Shown here in pieces: positions 53,238 to 60,959 of a DNA stretch of 64,000 bases. The notes beneath the pieces were generated by a model. The model was not told the origin of the DNA. It saw nothing but the letters and a program-made list of their open reading frames with translations, and made no database searches. This stretch comes from JACCZX01 sp963729165 (lineage in GTDB: Bacteria; Pseudomonadota; Gammaproteobacteria; Burkholderiales; Burkholderiaceae_F). The DNA is taken from the NCBI GenBank assembly GCA_963729165.1, contig CAVSMM010000016.1:62001-126000 (forward strand), given 5' to 3'. A program made the translations under genes and the position numbers. Within the stretch, counting starts at the first letter, position 1. The number at the start of each line of letters is the position of its first letter.

Positions 53238-53243
53238 TAAAAT
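53238..53243 (+). promoter_or_regulatory. -10 box (TAAAAT) next to the ppa start
   Basis: TAAAAT ends six bases before the ppa ATG (53250), so transcription would start at the ATG, a leaderless mRNA. No Shine-Dalgarno is visible. Confidence 0.45.
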
Positions 53244-53249
53244 CTCCGT

Positions 53250-53799
53250 ATGAGACTCGATGCCGTGTCCGCTGGCCGTGATATCCCGAACGACTTCAAC
53301 GTCATCATCGAGATCCCCGCGCATGCGGATCCGATCAAGTACGAGGTCGACAAAGACACCGGCGCGCTGTTCGTCGACCGCTTCATCGCCACGTCGATGC
53401 ACTATCCGTGCAATTACGGCTACGTTCCCAAGTCGCTCGCCGATGATGGTGACCCGCTTGACGTGCTGGTAATCACGCCGTTTGCGCTACAGCCCGGGGT
53501 GGTCGTGCGCTGCCGACCTCTGGGCGTGCTGAAGATGGAAGACGAGGCGGGCGGCGACTCGAAACTTCTGGCGGTGCCGATCGACAAGATTCTGCCGTGG
53601 TACCGGCACTGGCTGAAGTGGTCTGACATTGCGCCGGAGCGGCTCGCGCAGATTCAGCATTTTTTCGAGCACTACAAGGATCTGGAGCCCGGGAAATGGG
53701 TCAAGGTCATCGGATGGGAAGGTCCGGAGTCTGCGCGCCAGGGACATCCTCGATGCCGTAGCGGCGTACCAGAACGCTACCCCTAAGCCGGCAGCGTAG
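53250..53799 (+). CDS. ppa: Inorganic pyrophosphatase (frameshift near the end)
   Basis: Family I soluble pyrophosphatase that pulls biosynthetic reactions forward. It has DFNVIIEIPAHADPIKYEVDK, the active-site DDGDPLDVLV, and LKMEDEAGGDSKLLAVP. A one-base insertion in the GGG at 53741-53743 garbles the last 15 residues; corrected, they read QDILDAVAAYQNATPKPAA and stop at TAG 53797-53799. It then overlaps the stop of the convergent EamA gene by about 17 bp. Confidence 0.95.
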
Positions 53800-54667
53800 T
53801 CACTTCGTCGCGGCGTGCACGCGACGCAATCACATTGAGTGCAAGCCCGCCGAGCACTAATGCGATGGCCGTCAGCTTCCACCAAGTTATTTCTTCGCCG
53901 AGCAACCATACTGCGAGGCTCATGGCGACGATTGGCACCAGCAACGTGAATGGTGCGATCAGCGCCGCGGGATGCCGGCGCAACAGCCACGCCCAGATAC
54001 CGAACGCGAGCAGAGTGGTCGGCCAGGCCTGAAACGCCAGCCCGAGCCACGCGAGCGCGTCCATCGCGCTCACTGCGCCCAACATCGTGGCCGGGCCTTC
54101 GACCACGAGCGCCACCGGCAGCATCATGATCGACGCGGCAGCGCTTGCCCATACCACCACGGCCAGCGGCTGTTCGCTGTGAATGCGCTTGACGATCACA
54201 TTTGCGATAGCCCATGAAGCCGCGGCTGCGACGACGAGAAAGAAGCCGAGGAGAGTCGATGGCGGCAAATGAAACGCAACGAGCACGAGACCGGTTCCCG
54301 CGATCGTGGCGCCCACCAGCTGGATTGTCTTCGCACGCTCGTGTGTCATAAGGGCGACCAGCCCGATCGTGAAGAATGCCTGCACCTGAATGACCAATGA
54401 AGCGAGTCCGGTTGGCATGCCTGCCTGCATTCCGCCGAACAGCAGTCCGAACTGCAACGCAAACGCAAACAAGCCGTAGCCGGTCACCAGACGCCACGAC
54501 GGCTGTGGCCGCCGTACGAACAGAACAGCGGGAAAAGCCGCCAATGCGAAGCGAAGAACCGTCAGCGTCATTGGCGGCACGTCGTTCAGCCCCCAGCGGA
54601 TGACGATGAAGTTAAATCCCCAAATGGTCACCATCAGCAGAGCGGCGGCGAGATGCGAAAGACTCAC
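53783..54667 (-). CDS. EamA/RhaT-family transporter
   Basis: A 294-residue ten-helix DMT transporter: MSLSHLAAALLMVTIWGFNFIVIRWGL, RFALAAFPAVLFVRRP, MQAGMPTGLASLVIQVQAFFT and GLAFQAWPTTLLAFGIWAWLLRRHP. It resembles amino-acid/metabolite exporters such as EamA. It starts with GTG at 54667. Immediately upstream lies a near-copy of its own first 50 bases with an ATG that overlaps the stop of the GNAT gene, so its original start may have been displaced. The frame is intact. Confidence 0.85.
   Translation of the reverse strand: MSLSHLAAALLMVTIWGFNFIVIRWGLNDVPPMTLTVLRFALAAFPAVLFVRRPQPSWRLVTGYGLFAFALQFGLLFGGMQAGMPTGLASLVIQVQAFFTIGLVALMTHERAKTIQLVGATIAGTGLVLVAFHLPPSTLLGFFLVVAAAASWAIANVIVKRIHSEQPLAVVVWASAAASIMMLPVALVVEGPATMLGAVSAMDALAWLGLAFQAWPTTLLAFGIWAWLLRRHPAALIAPFTLLVPIVAMSLAVWLLGEEITWWKLTAIALVLGGLALNVIASRARRDEVTTLPA
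54618..54667 (-). repeat. Direct repeat, copy A (true start of the EamA gene)
   Basis: Fifty bases from the GTG of the EamA gene. They match copy B at 54742-54791 at about 45 of 50 positions; the 3' part (CATCTCGCCGCC onward) is nearly identical. Confidence 0.85.
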
Positions 54668-54674
54668 GAGTGCC

Positions 54675-54791
54675 TCACCGCAGCGCCGAAGCGAGGGGGA
54701 TTTGCTCGAACTCCCCAGAGGGGCCGGTGCGCAGCACCGCGCCCCAAATGGTCACCATGAGCAGAGCGGCGGCGAGATGCGTCAAACTCAT
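54675..54791 (-). pseudogene. Truncated duplicate of the EamA gene start (38-codon ORF)
   Basis: The ORF reads MSLTHLAAALLMVTIWGAVL, then an unrelated tail, and stops at TGA 54677-54675, eight bases before the GTG of the real gene. Its ATG overlaps the stop of the upstream GNAT gene as ATGA, just as coupled genes do elsewhere in this window. The offset between copies is 124 bp, not a multiple of three. I read it as the original start left behind by a partial duplication; it could still act as a leader that couples translation. Confidence 0.65.
54742..54791 (-). repeat. Direct repeat, copy B (5' copy of the EamA start)
   Basis: The upstream copy of the 50-base EamA start. Similarity ends just after the ATTTGGGG, where a sequence of about 75 bases unrelated to the EamA gene follows. 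Confidence 0.85.
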
Positions 54792-55957
54792 TCGGCACTC
54801 GACGTCGCGCGCAGTGCGCTGCGCTCGTTCAGTTCGTCAACGTAAGCCTCGATGCCACCCGTTTCACGCTGCAAGTAGCGCTCGACTGCATCGGCAAACG
54901 CAGGGTGCGCGAGCCAGTGCGACGAGTACGTCGTAACCGGCTCGAATCCGCGCGCGAGCTTGTGTTCGCCCTGCGCGCCGCCTTCGAACACTTTCAGCTT
55001 GCGCTCGATGGCAAACTCGATCATCTGGTAGTAACTCGTTTCGAAGTGCAGGCAGGGAACGAACTCAATCGCTCCCCAATAGCGCCCGTAGAGATGCTCA
55101 TCGCCGAACAGTGCAAGTGCGGCAGCGATCGACCGACCGTCGCGCTGCGCGGTCACCATCAACAGATTGTCCGGCATCGACTCCGCAATCCGCAGAAAGA
55201 AGCGGCGGTTCAGATAGGGCGTCGAGTAATGAGCCGCGTACGTTGTCGCGTAGCAGCGCATGAACAAATCCCAGTCGGCTTCCGCAATGTCGCGGCCGAC
55301 CTTTCTCTCGAAAGCGATACCTGCGGCCGCCACCTTACGTTTTTCAGCGCGGACTTTCTTCCGCTTCGGCTGTGCGAGTGAAGCGAGATAATCGTCGAAC
55401 GACGAGTAGTCGCGATTGAACCAGTGAAACTGCACCGCGCGCCGCGTCAGCATTCCCGCGTCCGCCAGCGGCTCGATCTCATCGGTCGGCGCGAACAACA
55501 CGTGCAGTGACGACAACCCGGATTTGTGAGCGAGCGATAGGAGCGCATTGGCTAGCGCCAACCGCGTGGGTGAATCGGCTGCAATCAGGCGCGCGCCCGG
55601 CACAGGGGTAAACGGCACCGCCGCCAACCACTTCGGGTAGTACTCGATGCCGTGCTGCTGATACGCACTGGCCCAGGCCCAGTCAAATACATACTCGCCA
55701 TAGGAGTGGTGCTTGCGATACAGCGGCACTGCGCCGGCCAGCTCTGCGCCGCGCCAAAGCGTGAGGTACTGCATCTCCCACCCGGAACGCGGTGCAGCGC
55801 ACCCGGTAGCGTGCAACGCATGCAGAAATTCGTACCGCAGAAACGGGTTGCCGCATGCTGACGCTGCAACCAGCGCATTCCATGTGGTCTCACCGATCGC
55901 GCCCAGGTCGCTGACGACGCGCGTGCAATAATCGTCGCCACCTGCAGGGTTGTTCAT
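54788..55957 (-). CDS. GNAT/FemAB-like N-acyltransferase (DUF482)
   Basis: A 389-residue protein of the DUF482 (peptidogalycan biosynthesis-like) group with a GNAT/FemAB fold. It has GNPFLRYEFLHALHATGCAAP, PLYRKHHSYGEYVFDWAWASAY, LAQPKRKKVRAEKRKVAAAG and the signature LHFETSYYQMIEFAIE with FEGGAQGEHKLARGFEP. The substrate is unknown. The ATG at 55957 lies only three bases from the nadE ATG on the other strand. The frame is intact. Confidence 0.85.
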   Translation of the reverse strand: MNNPAGGDDYCTRVVSDLGAIGETTWNALVAASACGNPFLRYEFLHALHATGCAAPRSGWEMQYLTLWRGAELAGAVPLYRKHHSYGEYVFDWAWASAYQQHGIEYYPKWLAAVPFTPVPGARLIAADSPTRLALANALLSLAHKSGLSSLHVLFAPTDEIEPLADAGMLTRRAVQFHWFNRDYSSFDDYLASLAQPKRKKVRAEKRKVAAAGIAFERKVGRDIAEADWDLFMRCYATTYAAHYSTPYLNRRFFLRIAESMPDNLLMVTAQRDGRSIAAALALFGDEHLYGRYWGAIEFVPCLHFETSYYQMIEFAIERKLKVFEGGAQGEHKLARGFEPVTTYSSHWLAHPAFADAVERYLQRETGGIEAYVDELNERSALRATSSAE

Positions 55958-55960
55958 CGA

Positions 55961-57595
55961 ATGAGTTCTAACGTCAAAGTCGCGGTTGCACAGATCAATT
56001 GCACCGTCGGCGACTTCGAGGGCAACAGCAGAAGGATCATCGAAGCGGCATCGCGTGCCGCTGCAGCGGGAGCAGACCTGCTGCTGACGCCGGAACTGTC
56101 TCTGGCCGGCTATCCCCCTGAGGACTTACTTCTACGCCGTGCATTTTACGCAGCCAGCGACGATGCGTTGCCGAGGTTGACCGCGCAGTTGCTGCAGTTT
56201 CCGGACCTGACGGTCATCGTTGGCCACCCGCTCGCGCGCGAAGGCCATCGATTCAATGCGGCCTCGCTGTTGCAGGGCGGGGTCGTGCTGGGCACTTACT
56301 GCAAACACGACCTGCCGAACTACGACGTGTTCGACGAGCAGCGTTATTTCACGCCGGACAATCGCCCGCTTGTGTTCGAGCTCAATGGCACTTCATTTGG
56401 CGTAAATATCTGCGAGGACACCTGGTTCTCGTATGCACCGGAGTGCGCGAAATCGGCAGGTGCGCAGGTGTTGATGGTGCCCAATGGCTCGCCGTTTCAT
56501 CTGGGCAAGCAGAAGCAGCGCTTCGACACGCTGCGCGCGAACGTTTCGCGCTACCGGATGCCAGTCGTGTATGCCAACCTGGTCGGAGGACAAGATGAGC
56601 TGGTCTTCGACGGCGGCTCGTTTGTGCTCGACGCCCACGGCAAGCTGGTGGCAAGCGCGCCACAGTTCGAGGAGAGCCTGCTACTGGTGGACTTCATCGA
56701 CGGCGTCCCGCAGCCCTCTGCCGTTGCTGTCGAGCCGAAGGAAGAGGCGCTCGCGTACGCGGCACTGGTGCTCGGCGTCCGCGACTATCTGGGCAAGAAC
56801 AATTTCCCCGGCGCGATCATCGGGTTATCGGGAGGAGTCGACTCTGCGTTGACGCTGGCGATCGCGGTCGATGCGCTGGGACCTGAACGCGTGCGCGCGG
56901 TAATGATGCCGTCGCAGTTCACGTTGCCGATGAGCCTGGAAGATGCAGAGCAGATGGCGCAGACGATGAAGGTGCGCTACGACGTGCTGCCGATCAAGCC
57001 TGCATTCGACGCGTACCTCTCCACTTTGGCACGCGAATTTCGCGGGCTGCCGTGGGATACCACCGAAGAAAACCTGCAGGCAAGGATCCGCGGGACACTG
57101 TTAATGGCGCTGTCCAACAAGTACGGCTCAATCGTGCTGACCACCGGCAACAAGTCGGAAACTGCGGTCGGTTACTCGACGCTCTACGGCGATCTCGCCG
57201 GCGGCTTCGCGGTGATCAAGGACATCCTGAAAAGCTTGGTGTACCGGCTGTGCGACTACCGGAACTCGATCGCGCCGGTAATTCCTGAGCGCATCCTCAC
57301 GCGCGCGCCAAGCGCGGAATTGAAAGCCGATCAGACCGATCAGGATTCACTGCCGCCTTACGACGTCCTCGACGAGATCATCGATCTGTACATGCAGCAG
57401 GGGCGCTCCATCGCAGAAATCGTTGCGGCAGACCATGACGAGGCGATGGTGCGCAAGGTCGTTCGCATGATTCGCCTGTCGGAATACAAGCGGCGCCAAT
57501 CGCCGGTCGGGATTCGCGTAACTCACAGGGGATTTGGCCGCGACTGGCGCTACCCCATCACGAATCGTTTCCGCGAAGAAAGCGTCACGCTCTAG
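55961..57595 (+). CDS. nadE: Glutamine-dependent NAD+ synthetase
   Basis: NadE amidates deamido-NAD to NAD using glutamine. The N-terminal nitrilase-type glutaminase domain has E45 (PELSLAGYPPEDLLLR), K115 (CKHDLPNYDVFDE) and the nucleophile C151 (NICEDTWF). The C-terminal synthetase has the PP-loop SGGVDSAL, TTGNKSETAVGYSTLYGD and PSAELKADQTDQDSLPPYD. Length (544) is typical of the two-domain type. It works downstream of NadD (30-698). The frame is intact and glnB follows after 35 bp. Confidence 0.95.
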   Translation: MSSNVKVAVAQINCTVGDFEGNSRRIIEAASRAAAAGADLLLTPELSLAGYPPEDLLLRRAFYAASDDALPRLTAQLLQFPDLTVIVGHPLAREGHRFNAASLLQGGVVLGTYCKHDLPNYDVFDEQRYFTPDNRPLVFELNGTSFGVNICEDTWFSYAPECAKSAGAQVLMVPNGSPFHLGKQKQRFDTLRANVSRYRMPVVYANLVGGQDELVFDGGSFVLDAHGKLVASAPQFEESLLLVDFIDGVPQPSAVAVEPKEEALAYAALVLGVRDYLGKNNFPGAIIGLSGGVDSALTLAIAVDALGPERVRAVMMPSQFTLPMSLEDAEQMAQTMKVRYDVLPIKPAFDAYLSTLAREFRGLPWDTTEENLQARIRGTLLMALSNKYGSIVLTTGNKSETAVGYSTLYGDLAGGFAVIKDILKSLVYRLCDYRNSIAPVIPERILTRAPSAELKADQTDQDSLPPYDVLDEIIDLYMQQGRSIAEIVAADHDEAMVRKVVRMIRLSEYKRRQSPVGIRVTHRGFGRDWRYPITNRFREESVTL

Positions 57596-57600
57596 GCCAC

Positions 57601-57606
57601 TACAAT
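57601..57606 (+). promoter_or_regulatory. -10 box (TACAAT) of glnB
   Basis: TACAAT just after the nadE stop would start transcription near 57613, leaving about 18 nt of leader with a GAGAGCG element before the glnB ATG. The -35 is weak, so glnB may also be read from nadE. Confidence 0.4.
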
Positions 57607-57630
57607 CGGCCAAACAAAGCGAGAGCGACG

Positions 57631-57969
57631 ATGAAACAGATCACTGCGATTATTAAGCCGTTCAAGCTCGACGAAGTGCGCGAGGCGCTGGCCGATGTCG
57701 GCGTTACGGGGCTGACGGTCACAGAAGTCAAGGGCTTCGGGCGCCAAAAAGGACACACCGAGCTGTATCGAGGCGCCGAGTACGTCGTCGACTTTCTGCC
57801 GAAGGTCAAGGTCGAAGCCGTCGTTCCCGATTCGTTGACGGAACGGGCGATCGAAGCGATCACGAAAGCCGCGCGCACCGGGAAAATCGGTGATGGAAAG
57901 ATTTTCGTTCGCCCCGTTGAACAGGTGATTCGGATCCGGACTGGCGAAGAGGGTGAAGCCGCGGTTTAA
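57631..57969 (+). CDS. glnB: Nitrogen regulatory protein P-II (GlnB)
   Basis: A P-II signal protein sensing 2-oxoglutarate, ATP/ADP and, by uridylylation, glutamine. The 112-residue sequence has the uridylylation tyrosine Y51 in the T-loop YRGAEYVVDFLPK, preceded by VKGFGRQKGHTE, and the C-terminal TGKIGDGKIFV with VIRIRTGEEGE. It follows nadE, which consumes glutamine; no ammonium transporter is adjacent, which fits GlnB rather than GlnK. Confidence 0.95.
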   Translation: MKQITAIIKPFKLDEVREALADVGVTGLTVTEVKGFGRQKGHTELYRGAEYVVDFLPKVKVEAVVPDSLTERAIEAITKAARTGKIGDGKIFVRPVEQVIRIRTGEEGEAAV

Positions 57970-58003
57970 AAACACAGGCAAGAGATGGCGCGGCGAGGTG
58001 ACC

Positions 58004-58660
58004 TTAGCCGACTTTCCCACTGGTCGGCTTCAGCAACACGATCAGTGCGCCGCTTCCACCTTCGGTCGACCGCGCTTGGCAGAACGCGATGACGTCTTCT
58101 CGCTGCGCAAGCCATACTTTAGTTTTGCCCTTCAGTACCGGCTGACGCCCTTTCGACCCCAATCCCTTGCCGTGCACAACGCGAACGCAGCGCAGGCCGC
58201 GCTTGCCTGCGTCGCGGACGAAGCCAGCGAGCAGCTCGCGCGCTTCATCGGTCCGACACCCGTGCAGATCGATCTCGTCCTGAATCACCCATTCTCCGCG
58301 GCGTAACTTGCGCAGAACGTCCGCACCGACGCCGGGCCGGCGAAACGAGAGCTCGTCGTCGGTATGCAGAAGTGTGTCGATTTCAAATTCGTCCGATACC
58401 GACGCGACCAGCACAAGTTGATCGTCTTCGCGTCGCTTGTGCGCGATCGGCGGGTGTGGAGTGCGTTTGTGTTCTACGCGAGAGTGCCCATTGAGCGGCG
58501 TCACGTCGCCGACCGCGTCGCGAAACTCATCCACCGCTCTTACGGTTTGAACCTCGCGCGCACGGAGCTCGGTCGCGGCGCGCTCTTGCTCACGGGCCTT
58601 GGCGATGAGCGCATCGCGCAGTGATTCGAGCTGCGCAAGCTGAGTAAATTTCTCCGTCAT
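58004..58660 (-). CDS. Smr domain protein
   Basis: A 218-residue protein. The N-terminal 60 residues form a charged helix (ALIAKAREQERAATELRAREV), and the C-terminal Smr domain has DEIDLHGCRTDEARELLAGF and CVRVVHGKGLGSKGRQPVL. Smr domains, also found at the end of MutS2, act on nucleic acids, often as endonucleases; recent work links stand-alone forms to cleavage of mRNA on collided ribosomes. The frame is intact. It is convergent with glnB and follows trxB. Confidence 0.88.
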   Translation of the reverse strand: MTEKFTQLAQLESLRDALIAKAREQERAATELRAREVQTVRAVDEFRDAVGDVTPLNGHSRVEHKRTPHPPIAHKRREDDQLVLVASVSDEFEIDTLLHTDDELSFRRPGVGADVLRKLRRGEWVIQDEIDLHGCRTDEARELLAGFVRDAGKRGLRCVRVVHGKGLGSKGRQPVLKGKTKVWLAQREDVIAFCQARSTEGGSGALIVLLKPTSGKVG

Positions 58661-58696
58661 ACACCGTCAATCCTGCGGGTCGATCAGCAAACACTG

Positions 58697-59683
58697 TTAG
58701 GCGGCTAACGCTTCGGGCGCCGGAGCGACGGCTTCGAGGTTTTCCAGATACTTCTGTGCGTCTAGCGCGGCCATGCAGCCGGTGCCGGCGCTGGTAATCG
58801 CCTGACGGTATACGTGATCCTGCACGTCACCAGCGGCAAACACGCCCGGCACGCTGGTCGAGGTCGCCATGCCGGTCAGTCCGGTCTTGGTGATGATGTA
58901 GCCGTTCTGCATATCTAACTGGCCAGCGAAAATTTCGGTATTCGGCCGATGGCCAATGGCAATGAAAACGCCCTGTAGCGCGATTTTCTCGATCGCGCCG
59001 GTCTGCGTGTTCTTGATACGGACCGCATTCACACCGGAGTCGTTACCCAGTACCTCGTCCAGCACGTTGAACGTTTTCATTTCAACCTTGCCTTCTTTGA
59101 CCTTCTGCATCAGGTGATCAACGTTGATCGGTTCGGCGCGAAACTTGTCGCGCCGGTGAATCAGCGTCACCTTCTTTGCGATGTTGGTCAAATAAAGCGC
59201 TTCTTCAATCGCGGTGTTGCCGCCGCCTACGACTGCCACGTCCTGATTCTTGTAAAAGAACCCGTCGCAGGTCGCGCAGCCCGATACGCCCTTGCCCATG
59301 AACGCCTGTTCCGATGGCAGGCCGAGGTACATCGCGCTGGCGCCGGTAGCAATGATCAACGCATCGCACGTGTATTCGGCCGAATCGCCGATCAGGCGCA
59401 ACGGCCGCTCGTCGAGCTTGGCGGTATGGATGTGGTCGAAAATCACCTCGGTGTTGAAGCGCTCGGCGTGCGCCAGAAAGCGCGTCATCAGCTCCGGACC
59501 TTGCACGCCTTGCGCGTCGGCCGGCCAATTGTCGACATCGGTCGTCGTCATCAGCTGCCCGCCTTGCGCCAGGCCCGTCACCAATACCGGCTTCAAATTG
59601 GCGCGCGCGGCGTAAACGGCGGCGGTATACCCGGCCGGGCCCGAACCCAGAATCAGCACGCGGGCGTGTTTGGATTTCGTCAT
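58697..59683 (-). CDS. trxB: Thioredoxin reductase TrxB
   Basis: A flavoprotein that reduces thioredoxin with NADPH. It has the FAD motif GSGPAGYTAA, the redox pair C136/C139 in GCATCDG, the NADPH motif GGGNTAIEEALYL, and the C-terminal GVFAAGDVQDHVYRQAITSAGTG. Length (328) is slightly above average because of an Ala/Pro-rich tail. A TATAAT lies about 36 bases upstream. In many Betaproteobacteria trxB lies next to ftsK; here a regulatory operon sits between them. Confidence 0.95.
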   Translation of the reverse strand: MTKSKHARVLILGSGPAGYTAAVYAARANLKPVLVTGLAQGGQLMTTTDVDNWPADAQGVQGPELMTRFLAHAERFNTEVIFDHIHTAKLDERPLRLIGDSAEYTCDALIIATGASAMYLGLPSEQAFMGKGVSGCATCDGFFYKNQDVAVVGGGNTAIEEALYLTNIAKKVTLIHRRDKFRAEPINVDHLMQKVKEGKVEMKTFNVLDEVLGNDSGVNAVRIKNTQTGAIEKIALQGVFIAIGHRPNTEIFAGQLDMQNGYIITKTGLTGMATSTSVPGVFAAGDVQDHVYRQAITSAGTGCMAALDAQKYLENLEAVAPAPEALAA

Positions 59684-59718
59684 AGTGCTCAGCAGATTCC
59701 CCTTCGCCGTTTCGAGGC

Positions 59719-59724
59719 AATTAT
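59719..59724 (-). promoter_or_regulatory. -10 box (TATAAT) of trxB
   Basis: A consensus TATAAT on the coding strand, about 36 bases before the trxB ATG. A weak TTCATT lies 18 bp further upstream. The leader carries an AAGGGGAA that can serve as a ribosome site. Position is accurate to a base or two. Confidence 0.5.
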
Positions 59725-59762
59725 ATTGGGACGCTTCGGCTGAAATGAAGACAGGATACGGA

Positions 59763-59975
59763 CTAGCGGGCCTGCTGCTTGTTGCCGCTCACTTGACGCT
59801 CGTCCTGACTCGATGCCGACCTGGCAAGCCGATAGCTAATCGCGCGCTTGCGAGCTGCCGCAAAGTATTCGTCGTCGCTCATTTTGGCGCCAGAGCGAGA
59901 GCGCAGCGCTCGCAGGGCCGGGGTCATCACAACCATTGCGATGCCAAGGCCGCTGATGATCAGCGCGGCCTTCAT
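59763..59975 (-). CDS. Small single-helix membrane protein
   Basis: A 70-residue protein with one N-terminal helix (ALIISGLGIAMVVMTPALRAL) followed by a basic and polar tail (SRSGAKMSDDEYFAAARKRA). Its ATG overlaps the stop of the upstream 43-residue gene as ATGA, which supports real translation. I recognise no family. It lies between the LytTR operon and trxB. Confidence 0.5.
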   Translation of the reverse strand: MKAALIISGLGIAMVVMTPALRALRSRSGAKMSDDEYFAAARKRAISYRLARSASSQDERQVSGNKQQAR

Positions 59976-60103
59976 TCGCCTGCGTCGTCGCGTTCTCGAT
60001 AGCCCGCCTGCGGGCGGTTCACTTTGTAAACAGCCCCGGCAATTCCCACAGCGACCACACCGGCAAGAAAGAAAAGTATCGAAGGACCCACGGCTTGCTC
60101 CAC
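59972..60103 (-). CDS. Tiny membrane protein (43 residues)
   Basis: From a GTG at 60103 the protein reads MEQAVGPSILFFLAGVVAVG, then IAGAVYKVNRPQ and an acidic-basic end. It is a single transmembrane helix with a short polar tail. The stop overlaps the next ATG as ATGA. It begins about 100 bp after the LytTR gene and could belong to the same transcript. No family is recognised. Confidence 0.45.
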   Translation of the reverse strand: MEQAVGPSILFFLAGVVAVGIAGAVYKVNRPQAGYRERDDAGE

Positions 60104-60203
60104 CCTAATTCGAGCCGCAAACTCTAAGGTTCGGCGGCTCGGGTTGAAGGTGTTTGGAGCGCCCGATTTCCTCCGGGATTTGGGTTAACGGAACTGACCC
60201 AAG

Positions 60204-60959
60204 TCACATCTGCCGGAACAGGTGCGTGTAGCTGTCCGAAACGAGCAGAGTTTCGACGCGAGTCTTCAGCTTGACGAGCATCCGCCCGCGAAAATCGCGC
60301 GCTACGCCGGCGATCGACGTTGCGTTGACCAGCGTCGAGCGATGGATCTGCCAAAACTGGTTTGGATCGAGCTCGTCGACCAGCTCTTTCAACGGCTTGC
60401 GAATCAGTGCCTCGCCCTCGCCGGTGACCACGCGCGTGTACTTGTTGTCGGCCTGAAAGTAGCTGATCTCATCGACCGTGATCAGCTTCAGACTTTGTCC
60501 GACAGACGCATTGATCCAGCGTAGATATTGCTTGGATGAAGGCTGCGCGTTCGAGTTGATCTTCTCGAGCGCCTCATCGAGCAGTGCCGGAGGCGTTCCG
60601 AGCCGCGCCTTGACGCGCGAGACCGCTGTGAACAAGCGCGCTGCCGAAACAGGCTTGAGCACGTAGTCGACCGCGCCTTGATCAAACGCAGCCACGGCGT
60701 GCTGGTCGTATGCGGTCACGAAAACCACATGGCAGCGACCGCTGGCTTGCCGGGCGACTTCGAGACCGGTCGCGCCCGGCATCTGAATGTCGAGAAACAA
60801 CACGTCGGGGCGGTGTTCGTCGAGCAGCCGCAGCGCCTGCACACCATCGGCGGCCTCGCCGACGATCGCGAGCTCCGGCCACAGCTGCCCGAGTTGCTCG
60901 ACCAGCTGGTGGCGCAGCGTCGCTTCGTCCTCGGCGACGATCGCCGTTGGACTGCTCAC
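60204..60959 (-). CDS. LytTR response regulator (second locus)
   Basis: A 251-residue regulator with the same layout as the algR-like protein at 44.1 kb. The receiver has D57 in DVLFLDIQMPG, VTAYDQHAVAAF and YVLKPV. The LytTR domain has SYFQADNKYTRVV and FWQIHRSTLVN. Its ATG overlaps the stop of the degenerate kinase gene as ATGA. It likely controls its own operon or the neighbours; targets are unknown. Confidence 0.88.
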   Translation of the reverse strand: MSSPTAIVAEDEATLRHQLVEQLGQLWPELAIVGEAADGVQALRLLDEHRPDVLFLDIQMPGATGLEVARQASGRCHVVFVTAYDQHAVAAFDQGAVDYVLKPVSAARLFTAVSRVKARLGTPPALLDEALEKINSNAQPSSKQYLRWINASVGQSLKLITVDEISYFQADNKYTRVVTGEGEALIRKPLKELVDELDPNQFWQIHRSTLVNATSIAGVARDFRGRMLVKLKTRVETLLVSDSYTHLFRQM

